Below are positions 28,020 to 37,223 of a stretch of DNA of 49,349 nt, in pieces. The DNA lies in assembly GCA_022826125.1 (NCBI GenBank), contig JAJDVM010000298.1, forward strand, positions 1 through 49,349. The letters run 5' to 3'. Each line of letters begins with the position of its first letter. Position 1 is the stretch's first letter. Source of the stretch: Defluviicoccus sp. GTDB taxonomy: Bacteria; Pseudomonadota; Alphaproteobacteria; MPNO01. A program made the position numbers and the translations under genes. The notes beneath the pieces were generated by a model, which was not told the origin of the DNA, ran no database searches, and saw only the letters and a list, made by a program, of their open reading frames with translations.

Positions 28020-29791
28020 CCATCCGGCGTTTGCCGCCGACGCTGGTCAACAGGATCGCCGCGGGCGAGGTGGTGGAGCGCCCGTCTTCGGCGGTCAAGG
28101 AGCTGGTGGAAAACGCCATCGACGCCGGCGCCGGGCGGATCGACGTCGTGTTGCGCGACGGCGGCAGGACGCTGATCGCGGTCTCCGACGACGGTTGCGG
28201 CATGACCGCCGACGAGCTCGCGCTCGCCGTCGAACGGCACGCCACCTCCAAGCTCCCCGACGACGATCTGTCGCGGATCGGCACGCTCGGTTTCCGCGGC
28301 GAGGCGCTGCCCTCGATCGGCTCGGTCAGCCGCCTTTCCATCGTGAGCCGCGCGGAGGGCGCCGGCGAGGCCTGCGCGATCTCGGTCGAAGGCGGGGCGA
28401 TCGGGGACGTCCGCCCCGCTCCGCTCGCCAGTGGCACGCGGGTCGAGGTGCGCGACCTCTTCTACGCAACGCCGGCCCGGCTCAAGTTCCTCAAGACCGC
28501 GCGGTCCGAGCTTCGCCACGCGGTCGACGCGGTGCGCCGGCTTGCGCTCGCCGAGCCGGCGATCGCCTTCACGCTCGCGAGCGAGGACCGGACCCACCTT
28601 CGCTACGACGCTGGGACCGGGGACATGCTCGACGCCGATGCCGGGCGCCTCGTCCAGGTGATGGGCGCCGATTTCGTGGAAAACTCCGCCGCCATCGACG
28701 CCGAACGCGAGGGGCTGAGGCTCTCCGGGCGTGCCGGGCTGCCGACGCTCAATCGCGGCAACGCCCAGCAGCAGTTCGTCTTCGTCAACGGCCGTCCGGT
28801 GCAGGACCGGCTGTTCTCCGGCGCGATCCGCGCGGCCTATACCGACCTTCTGGCCCGCGACAGGCATCCGCTGGTCGTGCTGCGCCTCGAGGTTCCCCGA
28901 GAGCTGGTCGACGTCAACGTGCATCCCGCCAAGACCGAGGTGCGGTTCCGCGATGCCGGTCTCGTCCGGGGGCTGATCGTGGGAGCGCTGAAACATGCGC
29001 TCGCCGGCGCCGGACACCGCGCGTCGTCGACCGTCTCCGATTACGCCCTCGGTAAATTCCAACCCGCCTACCGGTCGGATTCGCCGGCGCCCGCGACGCG
29101 CCATCTCGCCGAAACCGCCGCCCGGTTTCAGGCACCGCCCGGGCCCGACGCGGGGGACTTCGCGCCCGCGGCCGCCACGGAGACCGGCGAGGCATCGCCG
29201 CACGAGCCGTCCTACCCCCTCGGCGCGGCCCGCGCTCAGCTTCACGGAACCTACGTCGTCGCCCAGACCGAGGACGGAATCGTCATCGTCGACCAGCACG
29301 CCGCCCACGAGCGCATCGTCTACGAGCGCATCAAGGCGGCGGTCGGCGAAGGCGGGGCGGACCGGCAGGAACTCCTGATCCCCGAGGTGGTGGAGCTCGA
29401 CGAGGCGGCGGCGGACCGGGTCGCCGGGCGGGCGGGCGAGCTTGCCGAGCTCGGCCTCGACCTCGAGCGTTTCGGGCCGGAGGCGGTGATCGTCCGCGCG
29501 GTGCCGGCGCTGCTCGGCGTGAGCGAGGCGGCCGGGCTGGTGCGCGATCTCGCCGACGAGCTCGCCGAGCACGGCACCGGGCTCGCGCTGAAAGAGCGGC
29601 TCGACGAGGTGTGCTCGACGATGGCCTGCCACGGCAGCGTTCGCGCCGGACGGCGGCTGACCGCGGACGAGATGAACGCGCTCCTCCGCCAGATGGAGGC
29701 CACACCGGGTTCCGGCCAGTGCAACCACGGCCGGCCGACCTATGTCGAGCTCAAGCTCGACGACATCGAGCGCCTGTTCGGGAGGCGCTAA
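28016..29791 (+). CDS. mutL: DNA mismatch repair protein MutL, endonuclease type
   Basis: GHKL ATPase of mismatch repair, 591 residues. The N-terminal ATPase has [17 protein letters not shown] and GFRGEAL. The C-terminal domain has the nicking-endonuclease motif DQHA-x2-E-x4-E (Asp426 to Glu437), ACHGSVRAG (537-545) and CNHGRP (569-574; the usual form is CPHGRP). So the protein should nick DNA itself, as in bacteria without MutH. A GGAGGG site precedes the ATG at 28016. Its stop overlaps that of the convergent dioxygenase subunit gene. Confidence 0.97.
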   Translation: MTIRRLPPTLVNRIAAGEVVERPSSAVKELVENAIDAGAGRIDVVLRDGGRTLIAVSDDGCGMTADELALAVERHATSKLPDDDLSRIGTLGFRGEALPSIGSVSRLSIVSRAEGAGEACAISVEGGAIGDVRPAPLASGTRVEVRDLFYATPARLKFLKTARSELRHAVDAVRRLALAEPAIAFTLASEDRTHLRYDAGTGDMLDADAGRLVQVMGADFVENSAAIDAEREGLRLSGRAGLPTLNRGNAQQQFVFVNGRPVQDRLFSGAIRAAYTDLLARDRHPLVVLRLEVPRELVDVNVHPAKTEVRFRDAGLVRGLIVGALKHALAGAGHRASSTVSDYALGKFQPAYRSDSPAPATRHLAETAARFQAPPGPDAGDFAPAAATETGEASPHEPSYPLGAARAQLHGTYVVAQTEDGIVIVDQHAAHERIVYERIKAAVGEGGADRQELLIPEVVELDEAAADRVAGRAGELAELGLDLERFGPEAVIVRAVPALLGVSEAAGLVRDLADELAEHGTGLALKERLDEVCSTMACHGSVRAGRRLTADEMNALLRQMEATPGSGQCNHGRPTYVELKLDDIERLFGRR

Positions 29792-30264
29792 AACGGGACG
29801 CTGATCCCGTCGTGAACGGCGTCGCAGTCGACGAGGTCCACCCTTTTCCAGCGGATCCTGAAGCCGTCGCCCGCCCGCAGCAGCCGGTGCCAGACGGTGC
29901 CGGCGAAGACCCGGCGGACGTCCCGGCGGGACTCGACCATCTCGAACTTGGCGCGGACGGTGCATTCGTCCCCGTCCTCCGCCTCGACGGTGGGGTTGGC
30001 GACGATGCGGCTGGTGCGCGAGACCGGGGTCTGGGCGTGCAAAGCGGCCTCGGCGAGGCGGCGGATGCGGGTCTCCAGCAGCCGCCGGTCGTCATAGATC
30101 AGCGAGACGATTTCGCGCGGGTTCGCCTGCCCCTCCTCCAGGGGGACCCAGTACCAGCCGTCCTCGGTGAACAGCGCGAGCCAGTCGTCCCAGCGGCGCT
30201 CGTCCAGCAGCCGGGCCTCGGCGATCAGGAAGCTCTCGATGTCCTGCGGGGCGAGCCGGGTCAC
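29788..30264 (-). CDS. Aromatic-ring-hydroxylating dioxygenase, small (beta) subunit
   Basis: Cone-fold (SnoaL-like) structural subunit of 158 residues. The typical features are [33 protein letters not shown] and [12 protein letters not shown]. It starts with GTG overlapping the large subunit stop by 4 bases. No ferredoxin or reductase gene is near, so electron-transfer partners must be elsewhere. Substrate unknown. Confidence 0.9.
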   Translation of the reverse strand: MTRLAPQDIESFLIAEARLLDERRWDDWLALFTEDGWYWVPLEEGQANPREIVSLIYDDRRLLETRIRRLAEAALHAQTPVSRTSRIVANPTVEAEDGDECTVRAKFEMVESRRDVRRVFAGTVWHRLLRAGDGFRIRWKRVDLVDCDAVHDGISVPF

Positions 30265-31583
30265 GGGCCTGCCATGTAGCCGAGCCACGCGTCGTACATG
30301 TTCCGGATATAGACTTCGCTGGTCGAATCGACGCCCTCGACGCCGCCCTTTCCGTCCGGCCGGTCGGTCTCGTAGCCGCGGCCGACCTCGATCCATTCGG
30401 CGCCGGCCGAGGTGACGCCGGAGCCGATCCGCCCGTAGGTCTCGAGATCGTCCGTCAGGACCGGCGAGCCGGTCCCGTTGGTGACGTTGGCGAACGCGAC
30501 CGTGTCCTCGAACATCTTCGCGGGCGCGCCCTTGAGCCGGAACGCGTAAGTGTGGACCTCCGTCCGGTCGACCGCGATCGGGTGGACCACGCGGAGCTGG
30601 CGGAACTGGCTCATGAAGGAGAGGTTGGGCCAGACGTTGGAGTTCCAGCGCGTCACCTCCATGATTCGCCGCGTCTCCTCCGCCCCCTTCTGCGCTTCGA
30701 GTGCGGCGAGATATTCGGCGAAGGCCGGATCGCCGCTCGCCGCGACCAGCTTCTCGTCGTCGTGATAGTCGCCGAGGAAGGCGTGCCCGCCGGGATAGGT
30801 CCAGATCCCCACCTGCTCGCGCCAGAACTCGTGCGGCGCGCCGTTCTGGCGCATCTGGCGGACCGCGATCTCGCCCGCGCCCGTCGTATGCACGGAGTCG
30901 TCCTGCGCCCTCGCGGCGTCGATGGAGGAGCGGTGGACGAAGATCGGGTGCGCCGCGTCGCACAGATTCTCCAGATAGAGCTTCCAGTTGCCGTCATAGG
31001 CGTGCTTGAACACCCCGCCCGCGACCTCGATCTCGTCGTCCGGCGACCGGTCGACCATGTCGTCGAAGGAAGTCGTCATGTAGCCGAGAAAATCGGCCAG
31101 CGAGGGGCCGTCCGCGAAGAGCGAGGCGAAGACGAAGCCGCGATAGCTATCCACGCGCGGCGCCGCGACCATCGCGGTCCCCGGGTCGTCGGGGTCGAAA
31201 TGCGCCGGATAGCCGTGCCGGAGCGGCACATGGATCAGCCGGCCGTCGGTGGCGTAAGTCCAGCCGTGGTAGCAGCACTCGAATTGCTTCGCGCTGCCCC
31301 TGTCCTTCGCCACCACCATCGCGCCGCGATGGGCGCACTGGTTGTGGATCACGCGGATGTTGCCGTCCTCGTGGCGCACCATGACCATCGGCCGCCGGCC
31401 GATCCGGGTTCGAACGAAATCGCCCGGTGCCCTTACCTCGCTCTCGTGCCCGACATAGACCCAGGCGCGGCCGAAGATACGCTCCATCTCGGTTTCGAAG
31501 ATCGCGGGGTCGGCGTAGACCCGGCGATGCACCCGCCCGGGCCGGACCAGCCCGGCGATCTCGTCTCTGGTGGGTTCCGGCAT
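30261..31583 (-). CDS. Rieske non-heme iron dioxygenase, large (alpha) subunit
   Basis: Catalytic subunit of 440 residues. The Rieske [2Fe-2S] ligands are Cys83-x-His85 and Cys103-x2-His106 (CAHRG and CCYHGW), and the mononuclear iron site is Asn206-x2-Asp209-x2-His212-x4-His217. The start at 31583 follows GGAGGAGG; an upstream extension of 61 codons is rejected. The protein resembles benzoate- or phenylpropionate-type oxygenases in general layout, but the substrate cannot be given. Confidence 0.92.
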   Translation of the reverse strand: MPEPTRDEIAGLVRPGRVHRRVYADPAIFETEMERIFGRAWVYVGHESEVRAPGDFVRTRIGRRPMVMVRHEDGNIRVIHNQCAHRGAMVVAKDRGSAKQFECCYHGWTYATDGRLIHVPLRHGYPAHFDPDDPGTAMVAAPRVDSYRGFVFASLFADGPSLADFLGYMTTSFDDMVDRSPDDEIEVAGGVFKHAYDGNWKLYLENLCDAAHPIFVHRSSIDAARAQDDSVHTTGAGEIAVRQMRQNGAPHEFWREQVGIWTYPGGHAFLGDYHDDEKLVAASGDPAFAEYLAALEAQKGAEETRRIMEVTRWNSNVWPNLSFMSQFRQLRVVHPIAVDRTEVHTYAFRLKGAPAKMFEDTVAFANVTNGTGSPVLTDDLETYGRIGSGVTSAGAEWIEVGRGYETDRPDGKGGVEGVDSTSEVYIRNMYDAWLGYMAGP

Positions 31584-31713
31584 CGCCTCCTCCCCGGCGC
31601 GCGTCGACGCGAGATTACACCACCGCGCGATGCCCGGAACCCCGCAATCCGGGTTGGACGCGCCGGCCGCTCCGTGCCACGCTTCGCCATCCGACATCGC
31701 CATGGAGGCAGAC

Positions 31714-32343
31714 ATGGGCACCGACGCGGGCGCAGTTCCCGGAACCGTGGTGGAGGACAGGCTCATCGAGGCGCGCGGCCATCACGCCTGCGAGGTCAGG
31801 AAGGGCGAGGTGTACCGGATCGTCGACGTCGAGGGGCAGCAGGTCGCCGATTTCCTCTGTTTCGATCTGCATCGTCTCGAAGAGAAGCTCTCGCCGCACA
31901 ACACGCTCCTGCTCAACAACCAGGTGTTTCCCGGGGTCGGCTACACCCTCTATTCCGACGAGGCCGGCGCGCTGATGACTATGACCGCCGACACCAACGG
32001 CACGCACGACATCATCGCGGGCGCCTGCTCGCGCTTCACCAACGAGATCCGCTACGGCGTCAAGGACACGCCCAACTGCCGCGACAACTTCGCCGCCGCG
32101 CTGGCGCCCTGGGGGATCGAATGGAAGCAGATCCCATACAACATCAACGTGTTCATGAACTGCCCGATCCAGGCGGACGGCACCTTCACCATCGAACTGC
32201 CGAGCTCGAAGGCGGGCGATTATGTCGACTTCACCGCCGAGAGGGACGTGCTGGTGGCGATGTCGAACTGCCCGCAGGAGCGCAACAAGTGCAACAACTT
32301 CGACCCGACGCCGATGCGGGCGATCCACTACCGGCCGGCGTGA
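31714..32343 (+). CDS. DUF1989 / urea carboxylase-associated family protein
   Basis: Cytoplasmic protein of 209 residues of the DUF1989 family, some of which sit next to urea carboxylase or aminomethyltransferases. Cys-rich motifs are CSRFTNEIRYG, NCRDNF, NVFMNCPI and SNCPQERNKCNNFDPTP, consistent with metal binding. GGAGG (31704-31708) lies 5 bases before this ATG, so it is chosen over one 12 bases upstream. It diverges from the Rieske operon across 130 bases. Its role is unknown. Confidence 0.85.
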   Translation: MGTDAGAVPGTVVEDRLIEARGHHACEVRKGEVYRIVDVEGQQVADFLCFDLHRLEEKLSPHNTLLLNNQVFPGVGYTLYSDEAGALMTMTADTNGTHDIIAGACSRFTNEIRYGVKDTPNCRDNFAAALAPWGIEWKQIPYNINVFMNCPIQADGTFTIELPSSKAGDYVDFTAERDVLVAMSNCPQERNKCNNFDPTPMRAIHYRPA

Positions 32344-32357
32344 GCTTTCCACCCGTC

Positions 32358-32396
32358 ATTTCGACCGAAGCGCCGACAGGGGCGGAGCGGAGAAAT
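32358..32396. repeat. Imperfect inverted repeat of dispersed-repeat type
   Basis: ATTTC (32358-32362) and CGCC (32371-32374) mirror GGCG (32381-32384) and GAAAT (32392-32396), with CCG/CGG pairs between. The wording GTCATTTCGACCGAAG...GGAGAAAT is like a hairpin repeat found many times in various genomes. Only one copy is in this window. It lies between the convergent DUF1989 and DUF6285 genes and may act as a terminator. Confidence 0.5.
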
Positions 32397-32440
32397 CCCG
32401 CGCGCGTGAAGAAGATCGGGTAGATCCGGATCTGATTGAC

Positions 32441-32791
32441 CTACCCCGTGTCATAGCCCGGGTTGCATTCGGCCAGCCTGGCCGCGTTCCCGCGGGTGAG
32501 GATCGCGTAGGCCTCTTCGTTCCCGTCGAGCGCGCCCGCGCGCAGCTTCGCCGCGAAGGCGCGGTTGAGGGTTTCCAGATCGCCATCCTCGCCGAGCAGA
32601 CGTGCGAGCGCCGCCCGTTCGTCCTCCTCCGGCGCGGCCCCGGCGGCGAGCTCGCGCGAAGCGGCCGCCATCGCCGCGCCGACCAGATGGGCGCGGTAAC
32701 GGTGCTCCGCCGGCAGGTTGGGCAGGAGCCCCTCCATCAGCGTCTGTCTCGCCGTTTCCAGCAGGTCGCGAATGTCCGGCTTGTCACGCAT
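32441..32791 (-). CDS. DUF6285 protein, LvaB-like
   Basis: Small cytoplasmic protein of 116 residues, last gene of the operon. It begins MRDKPDIRDLLETARQTL and contains RYRAHLVGAAMAAASREL, the wording of DUF6285 proteins which always lie next to an APH-fold kinase. It overlaps the kinase by 8 bases. From memory, P. putida LvaB, the partner needed by kinase LvaA, is of this type, so a kinase-partner role is inferred. Confidence 0.8.
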   Translation of the reverse strand: MRDKPDIRDLLETARQTLMEGLLPNLPAEHRYRAHLVGAAMAAASRELAAGAAPEEDERAALARLLGEDGDLETLNRAFAAKLRAGALDGNEEAYAILTRGNAARLAECNPGYDTG

Positions 32792-33785
32792 GGTTCCGTC
32801 CCGGTGCCGTCAGGGAGAGGATTTCGTGTTCGAGTTCCGGCAGGCGCCGGCCGATCAGCGCGAGCTCGAGGTCCCGTTCCGCCCCCGACAAATGGCGGCC
32901 GCATTGATGGAGCGCGATCACCGCCCAGCGGACATGCGCCATGACCTCGTAGAAGTGGATTTTCACGGGGTCGATCCGGCGCCCGCTCTCGGCCTCGTAG
33001 CCGGCGTAGAACGGGGCGCGGTCGGCGATCCCGCCGGCCTCCAGCCGGTTCGCGCCGAAACGCCAGCACCTGGCGCAGAACCAGGCGACGTCCTCCATCG
33101 GGTCCGACCAGCCGGCGAATTCCCAGTCGAGGATGCCGGTCAGGCGTCCGTCCTCCACCATGTAGTTGCCGGTGCGGAAATCGTGGTGGCACAGCACGAT
33201 CTCGCCGAGCGCGACCGGATGCGTCTCCATCCAGCGCAAGCCCCATTCGATGGCGGGGTGCGGCATCGGCTCGGCATCCAGAAATCTCCTGTAGAGCGCG
33301 ATGCTTTCCGCCGCCGGGTCGTCCGGCGGAGCGCCGAGGAAGTCGGGCGCTCCGGGCGAGGGGACGATCGTGTGAAGCCGCGCGAGTTCGCGGCCCAGCC
33401 GTTCGGCGAGCGCCGGGTTCGGCCCTTGCCGCACGACCCGGTTGCCGAGCGCTTCCCCGGGGACCCGGCGCATCAGGTAGAACGGGGTCCCGACGATCCC
33501 GGGGTCGTCCGACCGCCAGAGCGGTTCCGGCACCGTCATGCCGACCGACCCGGCGAGCTTCAGATAGGCGAACTGATGAGCGACCGGCTGGCTCAACGGG
33601 ACCGAGGATTTCGCCTCGGTCCTCAGCACCAGCGCGAGCCGGCCGGCGAGAGGGCCGCCCGCGATCTCGACGTCGAGAGCCCGGTTTTCCTGAATCGCGC
33701 CGCCGGTCAGGCGCATCTCGTTGGCGATGGTGACCGAATCGGCGCCCGCTCGTTCCCGGATGAATGCCGCGAGGGCCTCGCTCAC
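32784..33785 (-). CDS. APH-fold phosphotransferase, LvaA/ACAD10-11 kinase-like
   Basis: Kinase of the aminoglycoside phosphotransferase fold, 333 residues. The catalytic loop is His200-x-Asp202 with Asn207 (CHHDFRTGN), and the metal-binding motif is DWE (Asp220-Glu222). It starts with GTG inside the stop of the acyl-CoA dehydrogenase gene (GTGA), a coupling that suggests linked activities. In animals ACAD10 and ACAD11 join these two domains in one protein, and in P. putida LvaA phosphorylates 4-hydroxyacyl-CoA. An antibiotic-resistance role is unlikely here. Confidence 0.9.
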   Translation of the reverse strand: MSEALAAFIRERAGADSVTIANEMRLTGGAIQENRALDVEIAGGPLAGRLALVLRTEAKSSVPLSQPVAHQFAYLKLAGSVGMTVPEPLWRSDDPGIVGTPFYLMRRVPGEALGNRVVRQGPNPALAERLGRELARLHTIVPSPGAPDFLGAPPDDPAAESIALYRRFLDAEPMPHPAIEWGLRWMETHPVALGEIVLCHHDFRTGNYMVEDGRLTGILDWEFAGWSDPMEDVAWFCARCWRFGANRLEAGGIADRAPFYAGYEAESGRRIDPVKIHFYEVMAHVRWAVIALHQCGRHLSGAERDLELALIGRRLPELEHEILSLTAPGRNHA

Positions 33786-34978
33786 CGCCAGCTCCAGAAA
33801 TCGACCCCCTCTTCGAGCAGGAAGCGGGACAGCACCATCTTGTGCACCTCGGACGCGCCGTCGACCAGCCGGGCCTGGCGGGCGTAGCGGTACATCCATT
33901 CGAGCTTGGTGTCCCTGGAATAGCCGCGCGCGCCGAGGAGCTGGATCGCCGTGTCGATCGCGTTGTGCAGCGCCTCCGACACCACCACCTTGGCCATCGA
34001 GACCTCCTTGCGCGCGAAGTCTCCAGCATCGAGTCGCGCCGCCGCCCGCATGGTGAGCAGGCGCCCGATATCGACCTGCATCGCCGCCTCGCCCAGCATC
34101 CACTGGACGCCCTCGTGGTCGGCGAGTTTCGAACCGAAGCTTTCGCGCTCGCGCACATGGTCGAAGGTCTCTTCCAGCGCCCGCTTCGCCATCCCGGTCC
34201 AGCGCATGCAATGGGTGAGCCTGGCCGTCCCCAGCCGGATCTGGGTGAGCTTGAGTCCGTCGCCCACCTCCATCAGCCGGTCCTCGTCGGGGATTTCCAT
34301 GCGATCGAAGCGGACCTCGCAGTGCCCGCCATGCTCCTCCGGACCCATGATCGGGATGCGCCGGACGATCTCGAAGCCGGGCCGACCTGCATCGAACAGG
34401 AACGCGGAGAGTCCGCGCCGCCGGTCGTCCGAGGTACGCGCGATGAGGATGAAGTGCCGCGCGGATTCCGCTCCGGTGATGAACCACTTGTGCCCGTCGA
34501 CGATCCAGCGGCCGCCGTCCTGCGTGGCGGTGGTCAGCATGGCCGACGGGTCGGAGCCCGAACCGGGCATCGGCTCCGTCATCGCGAAGGACGACCTTAC
34601 CTTTCCGTCGACGATCGGCTGCAGCCAGCGTTCCTTCTGCGCCTCGGTCGCGACCTTCTCCAGCACCATCATGTTGCCGTCGTCCGGCGCGGCGCAGTTG
34701 AAGCAGACCGGGCCGTAGATCGAGCGGTTCATCTCCTCGTAGCAGGCCGCCATGCCGATTACCGGCAGGCCCTGCCCGCCGCGCGATCTGGGCATCTGGA
34801 GCGCCCAAAGACCCTCCGCCTTGACCCTGGCGCGCACGGTGTCGAGCACGTCCTCGCGCAAATTCTCGTGCTCGTCGGCGTTCGCCGGGTCCCGTTCCAG
34901 CGGCAGGATGTGCGCCTCGACGAAGGCGCGGACGCGGCGGCGGTAGTCGTCCAGCTCGGGGGGCAGGGTGAAATCCAT
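33782..34978 (-). CDS. Acyl-CoA dehydrogenase, LvaC/ACAD10-11-like
   Basis: FAD-dependent acyl-CoA dehydrogenase fold, 398 residues. It has the N-terminal helical domain, the flavin-binding segment FAMTEPMPGSGSDPS and WFITGAESA, and the C-terminal helical domain with HEGVQWMLGEAAMQVDIGRLL and QLLGARGYSR. The catalytic-base position cannot be fixed by eye. By its neighbours it may act on a phosphorylated 4-hydroxyacyl-CoA and eliminate phosphate, as proposed for LvaC, rather than in normal beta-oxidation. It starts 6 bases after the hydrolase stop. Confidence 0.9.
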   Translation of the reverse strand: MDFTLPPELDDYRRRVRAFVEAHILPLERDPANADEHENLREDVLDTVRARVKAEGLWALQMPRSRGGQGLPVIGMAACYEEMNRSIYGPVCFNCAAPDDGNMMVLEKVATEAQKERWLQPIVDGKVRSSFAMTEPMPGSGSDPSAMLTTATQDGGRWIVDGHKWFITGAESARHFILIARTSDDRRRGLSAFLFDAGRPGFEIVRRIPIMGPEEHGGHCEVRFDRMEIPDEDRLMEVGDGLKLTQIRLGTARLTHCMRWTGMAKRALEETFDHVRERESFGSKLADHEGVQWMLGEAAMQVDIGRLLTMRAAARLDAGDFARKEVSMAKVVVSEALHNAIDTAIQLLGARGYSRDTKLEWMYRYARQARLVDGASEVHKMVLSRFLLEEGVDFWSWR

Positions 34979-34984
34979 GGCGTT

Positions 34985-35788
34985 TTATAGCGCGGCGGGC
35001 AGGAGGAAATCCCGCATCGCGTCCAGCGTCTCGTTGGGCCGTTCGGCGAGCATCGAGTGGCCGCAGCCGGAGAGCACGACATGGCGCGTGTCGGGAATGG
35101 CGCGCGCGAGCGCGATGCCGCCCTTCATCGGTGTCATCGTGTCGCGCTCGCCGAGGATCAGGAGCGTTTCCGCCTCCACCGCACGGGCGCGCTCCTCCCC
35201 GTCGGAGAAGTCGGCGCAGGCCGCAAGCCCGGCCGCCAGCACGCCGTCGCCGGCGCGTTCCAGCAGGCGCTGCCCGCCGCCGTTCATCCAGAGCCCCGGG
35301 CTTCGGTGGCCGCCGATCTGCGACCCGGCGCTCAGGCCCCAATAGGTGATCAGGTCGATCGCCCTGTGGTCGTTCCGCCGCGCAGCATCGAGAAGGTCGT
35401 CGTGCACCGGCATCGCGGCGGCCGGGCCGAGGAGGATCAGCTTCCCGGTCGCCGCCGGATCGTCGGCGGCCGCGCAGAGGACGATCAGCGAGCCCATGCT
35501 GTGGCCGGCCAGAACCGCGCGCTCCACGCCCAGCGCGTCGCGCGCCCGGCCGAGCCAGCCCGCCATGTCTCCGATCGTGGCCGGCGGTTCCCCGCTCGAC
35601 CGTCCGTGACCCGGCAGGTCGATGGCGGCGACGGAAAACCCGTGATGGGCGAAGTAGCGCGCCGGCAGGTGCCATACCGAATGATCGTTGGCCGCGCCGT
35701 GGACGAAGAGGATCGCGGGCCGCGCGGGATCGAAGGGCCGCCCGCCGGTCGCCGCGAAGGTCCTCAGCCCGTCCACGGCGAATTCCAT
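34985..35788 (-). CDS. Alpha/beta hydrolase
   Basis: Serine hydrolase of 267 residues. The oxyanion region is FVHGAANDHSVW, the nucleophile is in GHSMGS, the acid is probably Asp in LGERDTMTP, and the His is in SGCGHSM. Substrate unknown; an esterase or lactonase that feeds a hydroxy acid into the following genes would fit the operon. Gaps are 4 bases upstream and 6 bases downstream, so it is one transcription unit with its neighbours. Confidence 0.88.
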   Translation of the reverse strand: MEFAVDGLRTFAATGGRPFDPARPAILFVHGAANDHSVWHLPARYFAHHGFSVAAIDLPGHGRSSGEPPATIGDMAGWLGRARDALGVERAVLAGHSMGSLIVLCAAADDPAATGKLILLGPAAAMPVHDDLLDAARRNDHRAIDLITYWGLSAGSQIGGHRSPGLWMNGGGQRLLERAGDGVLAAGLAACADFSDGEERARAVEAETLLILGERDTMTPMKGGIALARAIPDTRHVVLSGCGHSMLAERPNETLDAMRDFLLPAAL

Positions 35789-35792
35789 CGCG

Positions 35793-37109
35793 CTACTCCG
35801 CCGCGCGCGGGGCCGCGGCCCGCGCCGCCGCCCTCAGCGCCTGGTCCAGATCCTCGATCAGGTCGGCCGGGTCCTCCAGCCCCACCGAGAGCCGGACGAG
35901 ACCTTCGCCGATGCCGGCCGCCCTGAGCGCCGCCGCGTCCATCTGCTGATGCGTGGTGGACGCCGGGTGGATGACCAGCGACTTGGCGTCGCCGACATTG
36001 GCGAGATGGGAGAACAGCCTGAGCCGCTCGATGAAGATGCGCCCGGCCTCGCGCCCGCCGCCGATCTCGAAGGAGAACACGGCACCGCAGCCCTTCGGAA
36101 GGAGCCGCCGGGCAAGCTCCCGGTCGGGATGGCTTTCGAGCTCGGGCCAGCCGACCCAGGACACCGCGCGGTGCCCGTCCAGGAAGGAGACGATCGCACG
36201 TGCGTTCTCGACGTGCCGCGCCATCCTGACAGGCAGGGTCTCGACCCCCTGGATCAGGTAGAAGGCGTTGGCCGGGCTCATCGAGGCGCCGAAATCGCGC
36301 AACCCCTCCGCGCGCGCTCGCATGACGAAGGCGCCCGGACCGAACTCCTCGGAGAAGTTGATGCCGTGATAGCCGGCATAGGGTTCCGTGAGCGTGGGAA
36401 ACTTCCCCGACTCCTGCCAGTCGAAGGTGCCGCCGTCGACCAGCACGCCCCCGATCGCGACACCGTGCCCGCCGAGGAACTTGGTCGCCGAGTGCAGCAC
36501 CAGGTCGGCGCCGTGATCGAACGGTCTGAACAAAGCGGGCGAGGCGAAGGTGTTGTCGATCAGCACTGGAATGCCGGCGGCATGGGCGATGTCGGCGATG
36601 CGCGGCAGGTCCATCACCTCCAGCCCCGGATTGCCCAGGGTCTCGCCGAAGATCAGCCGGGTCTCGGGCCGGATCGCCGCCTCGAACGCCGCGGGATCGC
36701 GCGGGTCGACATAAGTCGTCTCGATGCCAAAGCGCGGCAGGGTGTGGGTGAACAAATTGTGGCTGCCGCCGTAGATCGACGCCGAGGAGACGATATGTCC
36801 GCCGGCACCCATCAGCGTCGCCACCGCGAGATGCAGCGCCGCCTGGCCGCTCGCCGTCGCGACCGCGCCCACGCCGCCTTCGAGCGCGGCGATCCGCTCC
36901 TCGAACACCGCCGTCGTCGGGTTGGAGATGCGGGTGTAGATGTGGCCCGCGCGTTCCAGGTTGAACAGCGAGGCGGCATAGTCGGTGTCGGGGAAGACGT
37001 AGGAGGTGGTCTGGTAGATCGGAACCGCCCGCGCGCCGGTCGCCGGGTCGGGCTGCTGGCCGGCATGCAGGCTCAGCGTGTCGAATTTCGGCAGCTTCGC
37101 ATCGACCAT
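35793..37109 (-). CDS. metY: O-acetylhomoserine (thiol)-lyase
   Basis: PLP-dependent Cys/Met metabolism enzyme of 438 residues that makes homocysteine from O-acetylhomoserine and sulfide. The PLP-Lys is in LHSATKFLGGHG, and the substrate loop ends with SLPVRM-like TLPVRMARH. The length of about 430 and FDTLSLHAGQQPDPATGARAVPIYQTTS start are usual for MetY, rather than the shorter MetZ/MetB. It follows GGGAG before the ATG. It is the first gene of the tightly packed - strand operon. No SAM riboswitch was recognised upstream. Confidence 0.9.
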   Translation of the reverse strand: MVDAKLPKFDTLSLHAGQQPDPATGARAVPIYQTTSYVFPDTDYAASLFNLERAGHIYTRISNPTTAVFEERIAALEGGVGAVATASGQAALHLAVATLMGAGGHIVSSASIYGGSHNLFTHTLPRFGIETTYVDPRDPAAFEAAIRPETRLIFGETLGNPGLEVMDLPRIADIAHAAGIPVLIDNTFASPALFRPFDHGADLVLHSATKFLGGHGVAIGGVLVDGGTFDWQESGKFPTLTEPYAGYHGINFSEEFGPGAFVMRARAEGLRDFGASMSPANAFYLIQGVETLPVRMARHVENARAIVSFLDGHRAVSWVGWPELESHPDRELARRLLPKGCGAVFSFEIGGGREAGRIFIERLRLFSHLANVGDAKSLVIHPASTTHQQMDAAALRAAGIGEGLVRLSVGLEDPADLIEDLDQALRAAARAAAPRAAE

Positions 37110-37161
37110 GTCTTCGTTCTCCCGGCGGCACCTGGGCGCGAGTGTAGCCGGCGCGTTCGAA

Positions 37162-37190
37162 TTGTCGCCCTATTTCGGCGGCGATAGAGT
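37162..37190 (+). promoter_or_regulatory. Possible promoter of the acyl-CoA synthetase gene
   Basis: TTGTCG (37162-37167) and TAGAGT (37185-37190) are 17 bases apart and 33 bases before the start codon. The -10 context GATAGAGTG is the same as that before tRNA-Ser. Confidence 0.45.
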
Positions 37191-37223
37191 GATTCCGTCG
37201 ACCGGAGCGAAGGAGGCATTGCG

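Noticed and set aside
30261-31766. Longer Rieske alpha subunit with 61 extra N-terminal codons
   Set aside because: The inner start at 31583 has a strong GGAGGAGG site and the extra part is not like the family.
32784-33785. Aminoglycoside resistance gene
   Set aside because: The fold is right, but the coupling with an acyl-CoA dehydrogenase and DUF6285 points to metabolism.
37110-37223. SAM riboswitch before metY
   Set aside because: No conserved SAM-I or SAM-II core was recognised in 114 bases that also hold a divergent promoter.
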